This document shows positions 1 through 11,173 of a stretch of 25,488 bases of DNA, piece after piece (the first letter of the stretch is position 1; each line of letters opens with the position of its first letter). The DNA lies in assembly GCA_019648995.1 (NCBI GenBank), contig BLXT01000427.1:760792-786279 (forward strand). Reading direction: 5' to 3'. The notes beneath the pieces were generated by a model that saw nothing but the letters and a program-made list of their open reading frames with translations, was not told where the DNA came from and did not search any database. The stretch is from Plakobranchus ocellatus (Eukaryota; Mollusca; Gastropoda; Plakobranchidae). Position numbers and translations under genes: made by a program.

Positions 1-106
1 AGTTAATACATGTACTAGTTTTTGCCACTAGGCATGAAACGCATGACTTGCACGCTTGCACGCTGACAATTGTCGTGTCGTGATATTATACAATGTAGGC
101 CTACGT

Positions 107-230
107 GCGGACCGATGTCCGAATAATCATTTTTGATTATTCGGACCCATGTCCGAATATCCATTTTTGATTATACGGACCCATGTCCGAATAAACATTT
201 TTGATTATGCGGACCCGTGTCCGAATAAGG
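107..230. repeat. 34-bp tandem repeat array, about 3.6 copies, each with an internal palindrome
   Basis: GTCCGAATA-type starts recur at 117, 151, 185 and 219, exactly 34 bp apart. Each unit reads TCCGAATAA, a short AT spacer CATTTTTG, then ATTATTCGGA or a variant, so it can fold on itself. Units differ at a few bases in the palindrome arms. Confidence 0.9.
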
Positions 231-962
231 GCAGCCTTCTGAATACGTTCACAGGGAAAGAAAATGATAGATCCTTTAGATATCTCCAGGTTTTCAGATT
301 ACTTGTAACCAATTAATACTAATGTACTATGTCCTTGTTTAAATTCCAGATTTAATCAAGGCCAACGTTTTAAATGAGATGTGGATCCGTAGATGCCTTT
401 GGTAGGTATCCATTATTTGGACCTCACATACACCTTTATTTGGAGAGAAATTTATAGCCAAATCATTGAAAAAAAAAAGTTTTACGATTACAATCATTGA
501 GTCATAGAGAAATGTATCCTTTTAAATATGGCTGTCTTTATTCGGACACGGGTCTGCATGATAAAAAATGATTATTCGGACACAAGTTCCATAATTTATT
601 TAAAGGCTTTTAAATCATATATGACCAATTCCACTGGAAGTGGTGTGATCCCAAAAAAGGAAAAATAAAATTCAAGCAGCCTTAAAAATGTATTCATTTC
701 ACATGATTTTTCATCTGATGGGCAATGAGGATGCAGCACAAATCGTGAATTTATTTAATGCTCTAAATAATCTTTGTTTGTTGCCAGTGTTAGAAATTCG
801 GACAGACAACATTTTCTCAGGGATAAACCTATAGACCTATGCCCCCATCCTACTCAAAGATTTTTTTTTTTTTTAATGATGACTGTTTCAGATTAATGTA
901 CTATGAATGAAACAAATTTTGTTTAAATTTGGTGTTCATTGAATGTGTCATTAGGATGATTA
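231..962. other. AT-rich interval, nothing recognised except the inverted 34-bp repeat copy
   Basis: Homopolymer runs and AT-rich sequence without coding or RNA signals. It contains the inverted repeat copy at 535-585. It ends with ATTA at 959-962, the left flank of the next element. Confidence 0.5.
535..585 (-). repeat. Inverted copy of the 34-bp TCCGAATAA repeat
   Basis: Read on the minus strand this gives GTGTCCGAATAATC, an AT spacer, CAGACCCGTGTCCGAATAA. That matches the unit of the array at 107-230, including the GGACCCGTG linker. A further short TTCGGACAGA match lies near 797-806. Confidence 0.75.
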
Positions 963-2971
963 GGGCCATTCCATGAGATGTCAACCAGTAGGTGAAAAAT
1001 TAAAATTGATCACAGAGACTGAAAACTTGTTTTTTTCATATGACCAAATGTTTATTAACACACTGGTACCAAAAGAAAATAAAAGAAAGCTGCACAGAAT
1101 ATTTGATTGGCTTGCTTTTGCAAGGGTTGATTTTTGTAAAAACAGACATGTATTTTTTATGCAACTTTCAGGATACTGAATGTACATTAAGAGACAAGAA
1201 AATAGCTCATTTCTTTTACTCTATGCTTCTTTAGGATATGCTTCATTTTAAAAAAAATCATACATTGTGTAACAATTCCGGCGATTTATTAAAATGGAAA
1301 AATTAACATAGCTGTGAATGCCATGTAACACACGTGACGTTTAAACAATGTTACTTTCCTTATTTATTAACAACTGAATCTTTATTCTCCAAAGTCTGAC
1401 ATTTTCCACAAATACCTATACACTATTCATTTAAATGAGCTTCACACATTTTTCATTTTTGGGGGGTTGAAATTTGTAACACAAGTAACGTTACGTGTGT
1501 TACACAATTTTTTGACAAGTGTTACACCAATAAATGCATGCAGTATGTACATGATATATACGTTACTTAGCTAAAAAAACAACATTTACAACTGATGATA
1601 AAAAATAAAGTGACTTTGAGAGCCTACAGGAACTGGGCAGACTAATTTTCTTAAGATTTTTTTTGCTTACAAAAAATTTGGTCGTTTTGTATGTCCATTT
1701 CCTGAAAACTTTTCTCATGACAGAGTCTTGCACACTTCCACCCACTCCAAAACTTCTCATTTTTCCAGCATTAACTTCTTAAAAGTGTTTTTCAAGGGGA
1801 GGTGGGTAGGCTGTCGATAATAGCTTTGAAATAGGCTTGACTTGACCTAATCCCCATTTTGTTGATGGTGGTAGTGCCAAGCTCTGCACATCAATCTGCA
1901 ATATTTTTCTGTTGTTCCTCTTTTTTAACTTGTCGACGTGTGACAACATGCTCTACTGTCTTCTTTCTGTATTCTTGAAGCTCACTAAGTGACTTGTAAC
2001 TCTGACTTTCTTCATTGTAGCCTCCACCCTGTGTTTACTTTCTTAGGTTTTGTAAATATAAAGCAAATAGAAAAAGACAAGTTCAAGCATGGCTGGAATT
2101 TTGATAAGAAAGCAAATAGCATAGTTACTAATACAATGAGACCAGACTTTAAAGGCATGAATAGAATAGAACAATATGTTCTGTGCTGTAAATTTGGGAA
2201 AGACAAAAAATAATTTTCAAAAATGATTAATGCCTTTGTCACTTAATATAAAGAGAGGAAGTCTAAATCTAGAGGTAATCAATTCAGGTTTTGGATCATG
2301 AATTATGAAATATTGAAATCAGATAGCTCAAAATAAGATCTAATTTTTTTTTATACCCAGGTTTGCTGTTACAAGATTTGCAAGTTCAAAAGTTTTGAAA
2401 AAAAAATTTTTTTAATGAAATTATTTTTCTTTGTGGGATTTGAACAATCATCCATGCTGGTAGCACTTTCAGCATCCTACTTTTGAACAAGAAATGGACC
2501 CCCCCAAAAAATATGGACTGGAAACCTAAATAAACTATTCAGGATCTGAAGATGTAACACACGTAACAAAAAAAATGTAACACATGTAACGCACATTTTA
2601 CAATTTCATTTCAAAACAAGATTTTTTTTTACAACTAAATTTACTTTGTCCACACTGAGTGATCATTTATACAAGTTATAGAGGAAGCTGGATATTGTTT
2701 GGCTCCAAACTTTGAAGAAATTGATCAAAGAATGATTTAAACTAGATTGCTTGGTTTTCTTGGAGTAACACACGTAACGCATCTTTAGACCCATCCTCAG
2801 ACACTTTGTTCATGTTAGCTGTAATACTAGAGGTCTTGTTTATGTAGAGTAATCATTTTTGTACACGAATATATATAAACTATGTAGGAAACTCCTTATT
2901 TGATGTGTCAATTACATAAAAAAGCTTTCAGAGCAGTCTTCAGGCATAACACAAGTAACATGGAATGGCCC
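963..2971. mobile_element. Candidate DNA transposon, 2.0 kb, with 13-bp perfect terminal inverted repeats
   Basis: The left end GGGCCATTCCATG (963-975) is the exact reverse complement of the right end CATGGAATGGCCC (2959-2971). Both are flanked directly by ATTA (959-962 and 2972-2975), a possible 4-bp target duplication. Inside are seven copies of a box like TGTAACACACGTAACG: 1324-1339, 1475-1490, an inverted copy at 1490-1505, 2553-2567, 2576-2591, 2765-2779 and 2946-2959. No intact transposase is seen. On the minus strand about 1860-1990 gives a hydrophilic K/Q/E-rich peptide (SYKSLSELQEYRKK and on), which may be a decayed coding remnant. The superfamily is unassigned. Confidence 0.6.
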
Positions 2972-2975
2972 ATTA

Positions 2976-3660
2976 TTGTGTTTTGGTTGTTTAAATAACA
3001 CTAACGCTTTTGCGGCTGTCATACCGACGTACACATTACAACTAGGAGGAGAAAATACATATTGCGAGGCCTTATTGCCGAGAACTGGCGTAAAATATTG
3101 AAAGAGGACATCGAAACACGTAATTTAAGACGAAGATCTTTCAAATCCATCCATAAAAGGCCCGGAATAGGTATTACAAGATTCACCAATGTCTGTAGTG
3201 AACAGATTTACTCACTTTTTAATCAGCAGATGCGTCGATATGCCTTATTGCTTACATTTTCGTGCTGATTAACACCCATTCTTTTGATTTCTGACAAGTT
3301 TTTTTCCTCGAAATGAGCAAATTAGAAATATTTAAAACTGTCATGTCAAAAAAGAACCATTGGGGATATATCTAAAGTCAAGCCCACACCGAGCATGGGG
3401 CTGGAGTGGTGAAGCACCAGTTATGGTAGTTTGGCGCTAACCCAGGCTGGTGGCAAAACACACCGCCTATGGCGCGTTTCTGGTGGAGGTGTGTTGTCAA
3501 TGACAACTGATAGTGATAGCGTTGCGCGAGTTATATATTCTTGTATATTCTTCTATTATAGTATATGCTGTTCAAATCTAATAAAGAAAATTAGACATTC
3601 ATCTTTGCAATTTTTACTGTTTGTATATGTGTGTGTACTTGGTTCAAATTTACAAAAGAA
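2976..3660. other. Unassigned interval with moderately GC-rich patches
   Basis: About 3000-3270 and 3380-3530 have more CpG and GC than the surroundings. Open frames of 68 and 80 codons there have no recognisable domain and are not called. This stretch could hold a promoter or untranslated exon, but nothing in it proves that. Confidence 0.3.
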
Positions 3661-3667
3661 AGTAAAG

Positions 3668-3860
3668 AACTAGATCTAGAACTAGAGTCCAGATCTAGAT
3701 CTCTAGATTGAGAGAGAGAGAGAGCTGTTAAAATTTTGAATCTGGATCTAATCTAGATTTAAATTTTATTCAGGTCTATCTAGAGCTAGAATCTTGGTCT
3801 ACAGCTGGATCGTTAGTATATCTGCATTTAAATCTAGAATTTTATTAGATCTCGGCCTGA
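3668..3860. repeat. TCTAGATC-rich simple sequence with a (GA)n run
   Basis: Many overlapping CTAGATCT, TCTAGA and AGATCTAG words, plus a GA run at 3710-3724. Similar words recur near 4609-4640. Low-complexity; no coding. Confidence 0.7.
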
Positions 3861-4164
3861 CTCCATGGATTTGACGAGATCTTATATAGGATAAGGATAT
3901 TAATTTCATTTTATTTAGATGATCTATTCTAGGCCTTATCTGCTATACTCAATACATTAAGAGGTCTACTCTGATCTTCAGTTAAGGTCTTGTGCGTTGG
4001 GCTATCGATAACCGGTCTGCGATGCCCAGAACTGATTTGGCCTGATTAATAAGTAATTATAATAATAAATAGACTGAATTGATCACTTTATCTAAACTTA
4101 GTTTTTCATAGTGAAAAATCTACATATTTGATAGAAAAGCGGTCCAAAACCTGAATTTTTTCGC

Positions 4165-4395
4165 GAATTGAGGGAGTCTCCACCAGTCTGGGGCACCAGG
4201 AATTTTACTGCATGCAGCATATGGCCTGGCACCAGCCTGGGGCGGTCATCGGGTGAATCGCCATGGCTGGGTCGGTGTGTTCAGGTAGAGAAAACAAAAA
4301 GGCTAGATTGGTGTGCTGCCATCGCTGGCGCATTGCCACCTCAGCCCCACGACCCGTGTGGGCTGGGCCAAACATCGGCACCAGGCCCAATTTGA
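4165..4395. other. GC-rich island in AT-rich sequence
   Basis: Clearly GC-rich, with repeated words GGCACCAG, CACCAG and CTGGGGC and several CpGs, against AT-rich flanks. Overlapping short frames on both strands are a by-product of composition. It may be an unclassified repeat fragment or a CpG-rich regulatory patch; the sequence does not decide. Confidence 0.4.
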
Positions 4396-4399
4396 CCCT

Positions 4400-5540
4400 G
4401 AATCATCAGAGAATGAAGTGATTTTTTCTACACATGTAGCGACTAGCGGTATTTTCTACATGATTAAAGGTCACTTAAAATTGCATTGGATCGAAATTTT
4501 ATGTGAAATATGTTAATTTTTGTGTAGTGGATCTAATAAATAGCCGAAAGTTCTGTACTCAATTAGATTACATCAAGGCCTTCGATAATGCCGTCACATC
4601 AGTCGCCTATTGGATTTAGATTATCTAGATTTAGATGGGCTAAAACATTGATAATTATTTTTTCCCTATAAGTCGTCCACTTCAATCTAACAATTAGCTA
4701 ATGTGCAATGTAAAAAAAACAAAACAAAAACAGATGCAAATGGATTTTAAAAAATTCTCAGAAACTTACTTTGTGGACAAGATCATTTTGCATGTGTTAC
4801 AAACAAAAACAAAGAAATGAATGCGTTTACACTACACCGACATTAAACTTTTCAAAGTGTTGAAAAACAACATAATCTTCATTTTTATGCTGTTAAAAAT
4901 TTAAAAACTTATTATAAGCTTATGAATGATTTAAAACAGAATAAAAATTAAAGAAAAAATATAGAAATATATATATGTAATCAAAATTGCGCACTGCCTT
5001 TATACTCTCTGTGGTCCCATCCTTAATTAAAAAAAAAAAGAGATTTGACACATATTTTAATGTAAAATTGGGTTTAATTTAGAAAAAAGTGCTTTACGTA
5101 TTGGATCTAGATTGGTGGCACAGGAAAATTGTCTATCGATACGTCATGTTATTCTAAATCCTTTTTTTTTTTTAGGTTACCACATATTTTTCATCCTTTG
5201 TACTTTGTCATCATTGAGAGAGTGACTAAGAAAGAGAGTGATTGGAAGGTTGGACAGTGATAAGGACAAAGATGGTTTGGTTTATAAATATAGCCAATAT
5301 GCGAAAGAGAGATTTATTTGGTCTTTTGACATGGAAAATTTAAGAACATTTGAAGAAATTTCTCAATGCTGCCTCAAATTCTACAAAACACGAAAAATAC
5401 AACCCTTCTTTCTGGTGAACGCGCACAAAATGAGAGAGAAAAAACTCTAGGAAATCGTCAAAAACAGGTACTGATAAACGTACCTTCTGAGAAAAGGATG
5501 CATGTGATCTAAAAATAGACTAATTCGTGACGTCACAGAA
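4400..5540. other. AT-rich interval without a supported gene
   Basis: Contains a T-run plus AG at about 5162-5175 and a CAG|GTACTG donor-like site near 5467. A 70-codon frame at 5238-5450 lies between them but stops before the donor. This is at best a candidate untranslated exon and is not called. Confidence 0.3.
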
Positions 5541-5544
5541 ATGT

Positions 5545-5592
5545 CTGTGTCCGAATAAACAAAAACGATTTTGCGGATCCGTGTCTGAACAC
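5545..5592 (+). repeat. Distant copy of the 34-bp TCCGAATAA repeat
   Basis: GTGTCCGAATAAAC, an A-rich spacer, GATTTTGCGGATCCGTGTC matches one unit plus the linker of the array at 107-230. A palindromic TGACGTCA (CRE-like) lies about 15 bp upstream at 5528-5535; no function is implied. Confidence 0.72.
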
Positions 5593-8500
5593 ACACTTTG
5601 TTTTAATATATTAAAAATAGTAAATTATAAATTATTAGGATTTTCATAGAAAGGCCTCATTGATATATGGTAATGTTGTGTAGCATTATAAATTGAAATA
5701 CCAAGCCATGGCAATAGGAAATGTTCAAGTAGCTAAATGTGTTTTCAATTTTAAAAATGTTAAAATATGGCACACGCACACATATAGGCAAACGGGCAAA
5801 AGATATTTGAAATTTATTTGACCCTAACCTCCCTTGGGAAGGAAATTTTGGGGAGATTTGATTGAGACCTAATCTATTAAATTGAAGACAAAATTGAGGA
5901 CAATTTTACAATTTTTTCCCCTTTTCTGAACTTTGGAATTAAAAAGGAATTTAGGATAATTATTTTTTCCATCAGTTGACACTAACTTTTAAAAATAATA
6001 TGGCTAGTAGGAAATCTTTTGAACATTTACAAAGCATGATGATTTAGAACATAATTTCGAAAACCCTCAGATCTGAGCCCTTCATTTTTTTATTGTATTT
6101 TAAAGTTATTATCAGTGTGTTTCTTAATACAGACTGCCAACTTTCCATTTTGGCCGTGAAAAATTCAGGTGAATGGCCATTTAAATTCCACTTTACGGGC
6201 TGTGGCGCCAAAATCCTGTTCAGTTGAGCTGAAGGATGATGGAAAGGAAAACAAAATCATCTTGTTTTATACACTGATTGTACTCTTTACCTATTGAAAC
6301 AGCAATAGCATTGAACGTTTTTAAAATTATTATTGATATAACCCAAACATCCAGTTTGTGGTCCGTAATGTTTAATCAACATGCAACCTAATAGATCTTT
6401 GTTGCTGGCGGTATTGTAACCAAGAATTAAGTCTGCACCATTTTAACCTTTTCAAGACGCACCACCCAAATCATTAAAATTCGCTAAAGATGCAATGGGT
6501 GGACACTCTCTATTCCCTATGGAGGCACTTATTTTTGCATTTTTTGAAAATTTGTATAATCATCATATAAGAATGCGAAACTCTGAGGTAACCGCAGCGG
6601 AGGTCAGCATCCTAAAGGGGTGTAAAACCAAATTGGTTACTTGCGTCCCAAAAGGTTGCATTTTGTTCATAACTGGAAAGGGGGTCAATGTCCTGAAAAG
6701 GTTTTAAATCATATATTGACAGTCCTGTCAGCTAAAAAAATCCTTTGCCTCTACCACCATCCCCCCTTTCCCCTTACCGAATTAATTAACCAGAGCTCAA
6801 GCATGAAATACTTGCATTTTGCACTGTCAGCCAAACAAGTGAGCTATGATGATAATCATTTTAAAATCAACATTGTGCAAGATGCAGTAGGCCTAGAGTG
6901 ATAACTAGTCTACCGTGTCAGCAATAGATCAAAGAAATCAAAGTGTTGATTTTTGGGAGTTGCAGCCAGACATTCAAGATGGTCCCACATCAAAGAAATT
7001 TGAGATGCTGACTATGTCTAGTTTTAACACTTCATGTAGTTGGTAGAATTAAAAGAATTGAATGGTGATGTGCATTGCCTAACATTTACAAACAACTAGA
7101 TTAATACCACATTTACATAATATCTTATGAATAATAGCCAAGACGTTTATTCCTACTTTGAAAAATCCCATTAGATCTGCACATGGGTGATAATTATTAC
7201 ATCCAATCTCTCTCTGTCTCTCTCTCTCTCACACACTTTCTATCACTCTGTGAGTATCTCTCACTCTTTCTCTCTTTATTTCTCTTAAGTTATAGATGCT
7301 CCATACTGGAGTATGGATTATTCTCAAAACTGTATCTTCTTGTGGTAATGAACCCGACTCTATGCCATTGATGCTTATGGTCAGTGCATAGGAATGTACA
7401 TGTGGCACTCACTTGCAATAAAATAACATGAACATAGTGACCCCACCTCAGATTTAGGAGAGTGTGATATTTCTATGCTCGCAATAATCTGATGGTAGAG
7501 ATGCAGAAGCCACCAAACTGCTTCTTACTATCTCACTTTCTCAGGTTGTCTTTCTTGTTATTTCATTCTTTGTTGACTTTCCCTTTCCATGGGGCTGGAC
7601 ATGGGACTATATATTTGCATCTGAGAAGGTTTGGCAATGTGTAGATCTATATGATCATAACTTGATTAAGCCTAGTTTCCCGTGATCTTCACACTTCACA
7701 GTCCTCAGTCAAGACTATTGACATGTATTTTGGCAAGTTATAACTGTAAGGAATTTGTTGTGTGTGGTTTGTTTGGGCGGAAAGGGGGTGGGTTCAGGCC
7801 TATTCTTTGCAATTGTTTTTGTTCACCAGGCTAAGGACTTTCTTTACACCACTTTGAGTTGGTACTGCAAAATAAGGTCTGAAATGTATTACCCCTCATC
7901 ACCCTTTCAGGCAAAGATTGTTGATAGGATTGGTGACATCCCTTGTACAATTCCAAGAAACTTTGGCATTGCTTAGTTGATTGTTGAATGTAAATAATTA
8001 GAACAGGCCCCTATTTCAATGCTTAGTTCTGTTTTTAGGCATTTTTTAGTCTCCACCAAGGCTCAGATTAGATCCAGACAGCAGACCATTACAAGATTAA
8101 AGCCAAGATCTATTACTTAGTTAAAGCTTGGGAAAATCAACCATGTTGACTAAGATATTTTTTTTTTCATAAAACATTGAATGAAGAGGACATCAAGTTA
8201 GAATATATTGAAGTGATCTTTAAAAACATTTAATAGGATGCCAATGGGAGCCATGTCAGAAAGTATGATGCCTTTGGCCTTTAATGTGATGTTCTTATTT
8301 TGACTTGTTTTATTTGATGTGCTAATTTTGGCTGGATAATTCATACCTTTCTCATCTAATATTAATATCAATGAGTCATATTTGCAATGAATATATACCA
8401 CCACAGTTAGACTAGATGCTTTCTTAAATTTAATATACATGGGTCATAAATTTAGGCCTTAATGAGCTTCTGTAGAACTCTCTCACATAGGTTTTTTTTT

Positions 8501-9495
8501 CTAATGTAATCTTTCATTGTGTGAGCTAGGTTTTGAGTTTTAAAGGGCACCTTTTAAAAAAAAATCATCATCCAGGCCCCAATCCTCCAGGTCTTTAAGG
8601 CTTGATCAATGGTGATATTTTGAACTAATGGCAGTGAGTAGTGAGATACTATCTTTTTTGCATCTTTTAGAGTCAAAAATTCATTAATTAGCCTCTGAAA
8701 ATGAAATTATACTTTAATATTATGTGATGTCTATGATTGAGTATGTATTTATGGTGTAATGTAGTTTACCCATGCATATTTAATTGTACTGGCATATTCC
8801 TATGAGACTCTCTGAATTCCTATGGGTACAATTTGGGGTTGGCAGATCTGTAAATTTGATCAAAAAAAGGTAATCCCAAAAATAGTTTATTACTTTTTAA
8901 TTTTACATATCAAAAGAGTGAAAAATGTCAAGCAATCGACTAATCTTTTTATTTTTTTACTGTTTGTGTTGAAGAACTTTATAAATGTTTAGAAACAGAT
9001 AGAAAGTTTAAAACAAATTCGTTTTAGCTTGATATTATTGAAAGAGGTAGCTTAATGCTGCAAGGTAGCTACTAACTCATCTGCTCAGAAGGTTGTAAGT
9101 TTTCAGGAATTTTATCTAAAGTTCTAAATTCTAATGCATATCCATGAATACACTTATCTTGAATTGTGTAAAGAAAATTCAAATGCTGATCAAACATTTG
9201 AAAAAAGAGTAATGCAAAAATGATTTTTATTTCACCACTTTCATACTCATTTCCAGACTTTCTTTAACCTTATTAAGATGAAAATATTTCAATGACTGTT
9301 AAAAAAGTGGTGCACTCTTTTGGAAATAGTGAAGTTAGCTTGAAGAGTAGTGTAGGCCTAACATGATCTCTGAGCTCTCGGTTATGCAGATCTTTTTGTT
9401 GCACCAGCTCATTATCACCAGGTATAGTATTAATGATACATGTCCTCATAGCAATAAAATTTACACAATGCTAATCTATATTTTTTTTTTTTGGA
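5593..9495. other. Long AT-rich region upstream of the methyltransferase; no gene recognised
   Basis: Short frames (70-86 codons) near 6495-6901, 7755-7976 and on the minus strand at 8198-8440 show no family motifs and no consistent splice context. A (TC)n-rich tract lies at 7206-7290. The missing 5' exon and promoter of the methyltransferase may be here or further upstream. Confidence 0.45.
7206..7290. repeat. (TC)n-rich microsatellite
   Basis: Imperfect run of TCTCTC with GTCTC and CACACA interruptions and decaying pyrimidine-rich sequence after it. The 62-codon frame over it is composition-driven. Confidence 0.75.
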
Positions 9496-9513
9496 TATTC
9501 TCTCTGCAGGAAT
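9496..9513 (+). other. Splice acceptor and 4-bp 5' untranslated remnant before the methyltransferase start
   Basis: A T-rich tract (9481-9492), then ATTCTCTCTGCAG, ends at AG 9508-9509. The four bases GAAT precede ATG 9514. This implies an upstream exon that is either wholly untranslated or coding in frame (AAT directly before ATG would read through). I could not identify that exon with confidence. Confidence 0.75.
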
Positions 9514-10136
9514 ATGTATAATAGGATGAATCTTAAAAAGGCCCTTTCTTGTGTGGGCAGTGTGCGGAAGATACGGGGTGGCCTGGCTGCCAGATACTGC
9601 TGTTACATAATTTGTGCTGTTGCTGTACTTGAGTTTATAGCTTTGAATATATTCATGCTCTATGTCATGAGGTTCTTGGGCAGCACATTTTCTGGTCTAA
9701 ATTCTGATGACCCAACACGTTCGTTTGCAAATCGCTTGCAAGAGAGTGGATTGTTGAATGATCTCATCAGTAGTGCCAAATCTAACCAGTTGTTTCAGAG
9801 AACACTTCAAGAAACTCTGGAGCGAGTGTACATTGTACACTCAAAACAAGAGCAAAGTGGACTTAGAAAGCCTAGGCTTAAAGATGTGAAAGACCGAACC
9901 ATGAAGGATATCAGTTTGCTTGGCCTGGATGTGTCCCATTCAAGAGAAGCAACCTACATCTATAACAGAATCTTGGGCAGGAAAAATTTTCCTTACCATT
10001 TCTTTGTTGTTGATATTGGAGCTAATGATGGTTTTCTGTCTAGCAACTCTTTCAACTTCATCCAGTGGGGGTGGGATGCTGTGTTAGTGGACCCTCAAGG
10101 AACAGAACTGCAGTCAGCTTGGCAAAACATCAAAAG
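9514..10136 (+). CDS. FkbM-type methyltransferase, coding exon 1 (residues 1-207 plus two bases of codon 208)
   Basis: First recognisable coding exon of a predicted 363-residue SAM-dependent methyltransferase of the FkbM family (Methyltransf_21). Residues 1-27 are basic; residues 28-55 (YCCYIICAVAVLEFIALN and onward) form one hydrophobic segment, giving a type II signal-anchor layout typical of Golgi enzymes. Residues 56-160 look like a stem. The methyltransferase core begins with FFVVDIGANDG (163-173), the glycine-rich SAM-binding motif I, followed by AVLVDPQ (189-195), where D193 sits at the usual acidic motif II position. A pyrimidine tract and AG at 9508-9509 lie just before ATG 9514, so an upstream exon exists; a second in-frame Met is at 9526. 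The exon ends AAAAG|GTAA in phase 2. Motifs and splice phases are seen; the methyl acceptor is not known. An O-methyltransferase acting on glycans is plausible but inferred. Confidence 0.88.
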
Positions 10137-10905
10137 GTAACCTTTGTTTAAATGTCTCAAGACTAGTCAAAATGTGTCACAAGAGCTCAGAATTGCATGT
10201 TTTGATTAAAAAACGATAATAGTTTTCTTGTATATCTAAATATGCCTTTTTGAAAATTAATTTAAGAATTTTGGAGAACAAAATCAGTAATCTAAAACTA
10301 TGGAAAGCTTGACATCTTTATAGTATATCATGAATAACAAAAGTAAGTTTTAAGAAGAACTGGGAAAGCAAGTTGGATAAGCTGACATTAAATAAACAAG
10401 AACATTTTTTAAAAGTTTATAAAAATATTCTATTCGTTTGGAAATTTCTTGGACATTTCCCAACAATGTGGGAGGCATTAAGTGGTCACATTTTAAGTAA
10501 TCTTAATCATTCACTGACTGATAGTATTTTCTTTAAGCCACATGATTATAATTGGCTGCTTAGATTCATAAATAATCTATCTTTTAATCTCTCATTAATT
10601 AATTTTTCTATGCATGGTATATGGACTTGTAATTGTATTGCATCAAGTAACATCAATATATCACAAGCAGCAATATATTTTAGTTTCCAAACTGTCAATA
10701 AAAAGAATGATACAGACATCAAGTTGACAGCAACTTTAGGTAAGATCCCCCTTTTTTGTGTTATATAAGAAAAAAACATTTTAAGCAATAGGATGATGCT
10801 GATCTCTTCCCTCCTTTTTTTTTTAAATGTCAAAGCCATAGAATCGCATGTATTTATTTATAACTACATTTCAATTTTCTCTACTCAAAATAATCTTGTA
10901 ACTAG
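10137..10905 (+). other. Intron 1 of the methyltransferase gene (769 bp, phase 2)
   Basis: Starts GTAACC and ends AACTAG. AT-rich. A 131-codon open frame inside it (10373-10768) has no Met near its start, no recognisable domain and AT-driven composition, so I do not treat it as coding. Confidence 0.82.
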
Positions 10906-11173
10906 CTACATAGACCAGTACAGTGAAGGGGACCAGCGAGTAGAGTTTGTCAGAGCTGCAATCACCGATCGTGATGGCTCAGTGCCATTTCACTACAGTA
11001 AGCAAGGCCAGGGAACAATGAGTCATGTTGCTGAGGCTGGAGTTCATAATAGGCTGAAAGATGAAGTGATTTTGCGAGTCAGTGGACTGACTGTGAAGAC
11101 TCTTGCAGCTAAAACAAAAATACCAAAGAACTTTGGAGTTCTCTCTATAGATGCAGAGGGACTAGGAAAAGAG
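10906..11173 (+). CDS. FkbM-type methyltransferase, coding exon 2 (residues 208-297)
   Basis: Middle of the methyltransferase domain. The acceptor is AACTAG|CTAC after a pyrimidine-rich stretch. Its first base completes codon 208 as AGC (Ser), giving NIK-S-YIDQYSEG without a break. Two other nearby AG sites (10912-10913 and 10917-10918) give the wrong phase. Visible family motifs are RVEFVRAAITD (219-229), matching the FkbM segment after motif II, then HYSKQGQGTMSH, and GVLSIDAEG (285-293), equivalent to the family's common KIDVEG motif with Ser-Ile-Asp-Ala in this copy. The exon ends AAAGAG|GTGGGA in phase 0 after residue E297. The GTGGGA donor is weaker than consensus but is the only one that keeps the domain alignable. 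Confidence 0.86.

Noticed and set aside
3062-3268. 68-codon basic open frame in a GC-richer patch
   Set aside because: Starts without ATG and matches no family I know.
5176-5467. Interval with acceptor-like T-run plus AG and donor-like CAG|GTACTG, containing a 70-codon frame
   Set aside because: The frame stops before the donor and has no recognised domain; it is only a possible untranslated exon.
10373-10768. 131-codon open frame inside intron 1
   Set aside because: No Met near its start, no family motif, AT-driven composition, and flanking exons splice over it in phase.
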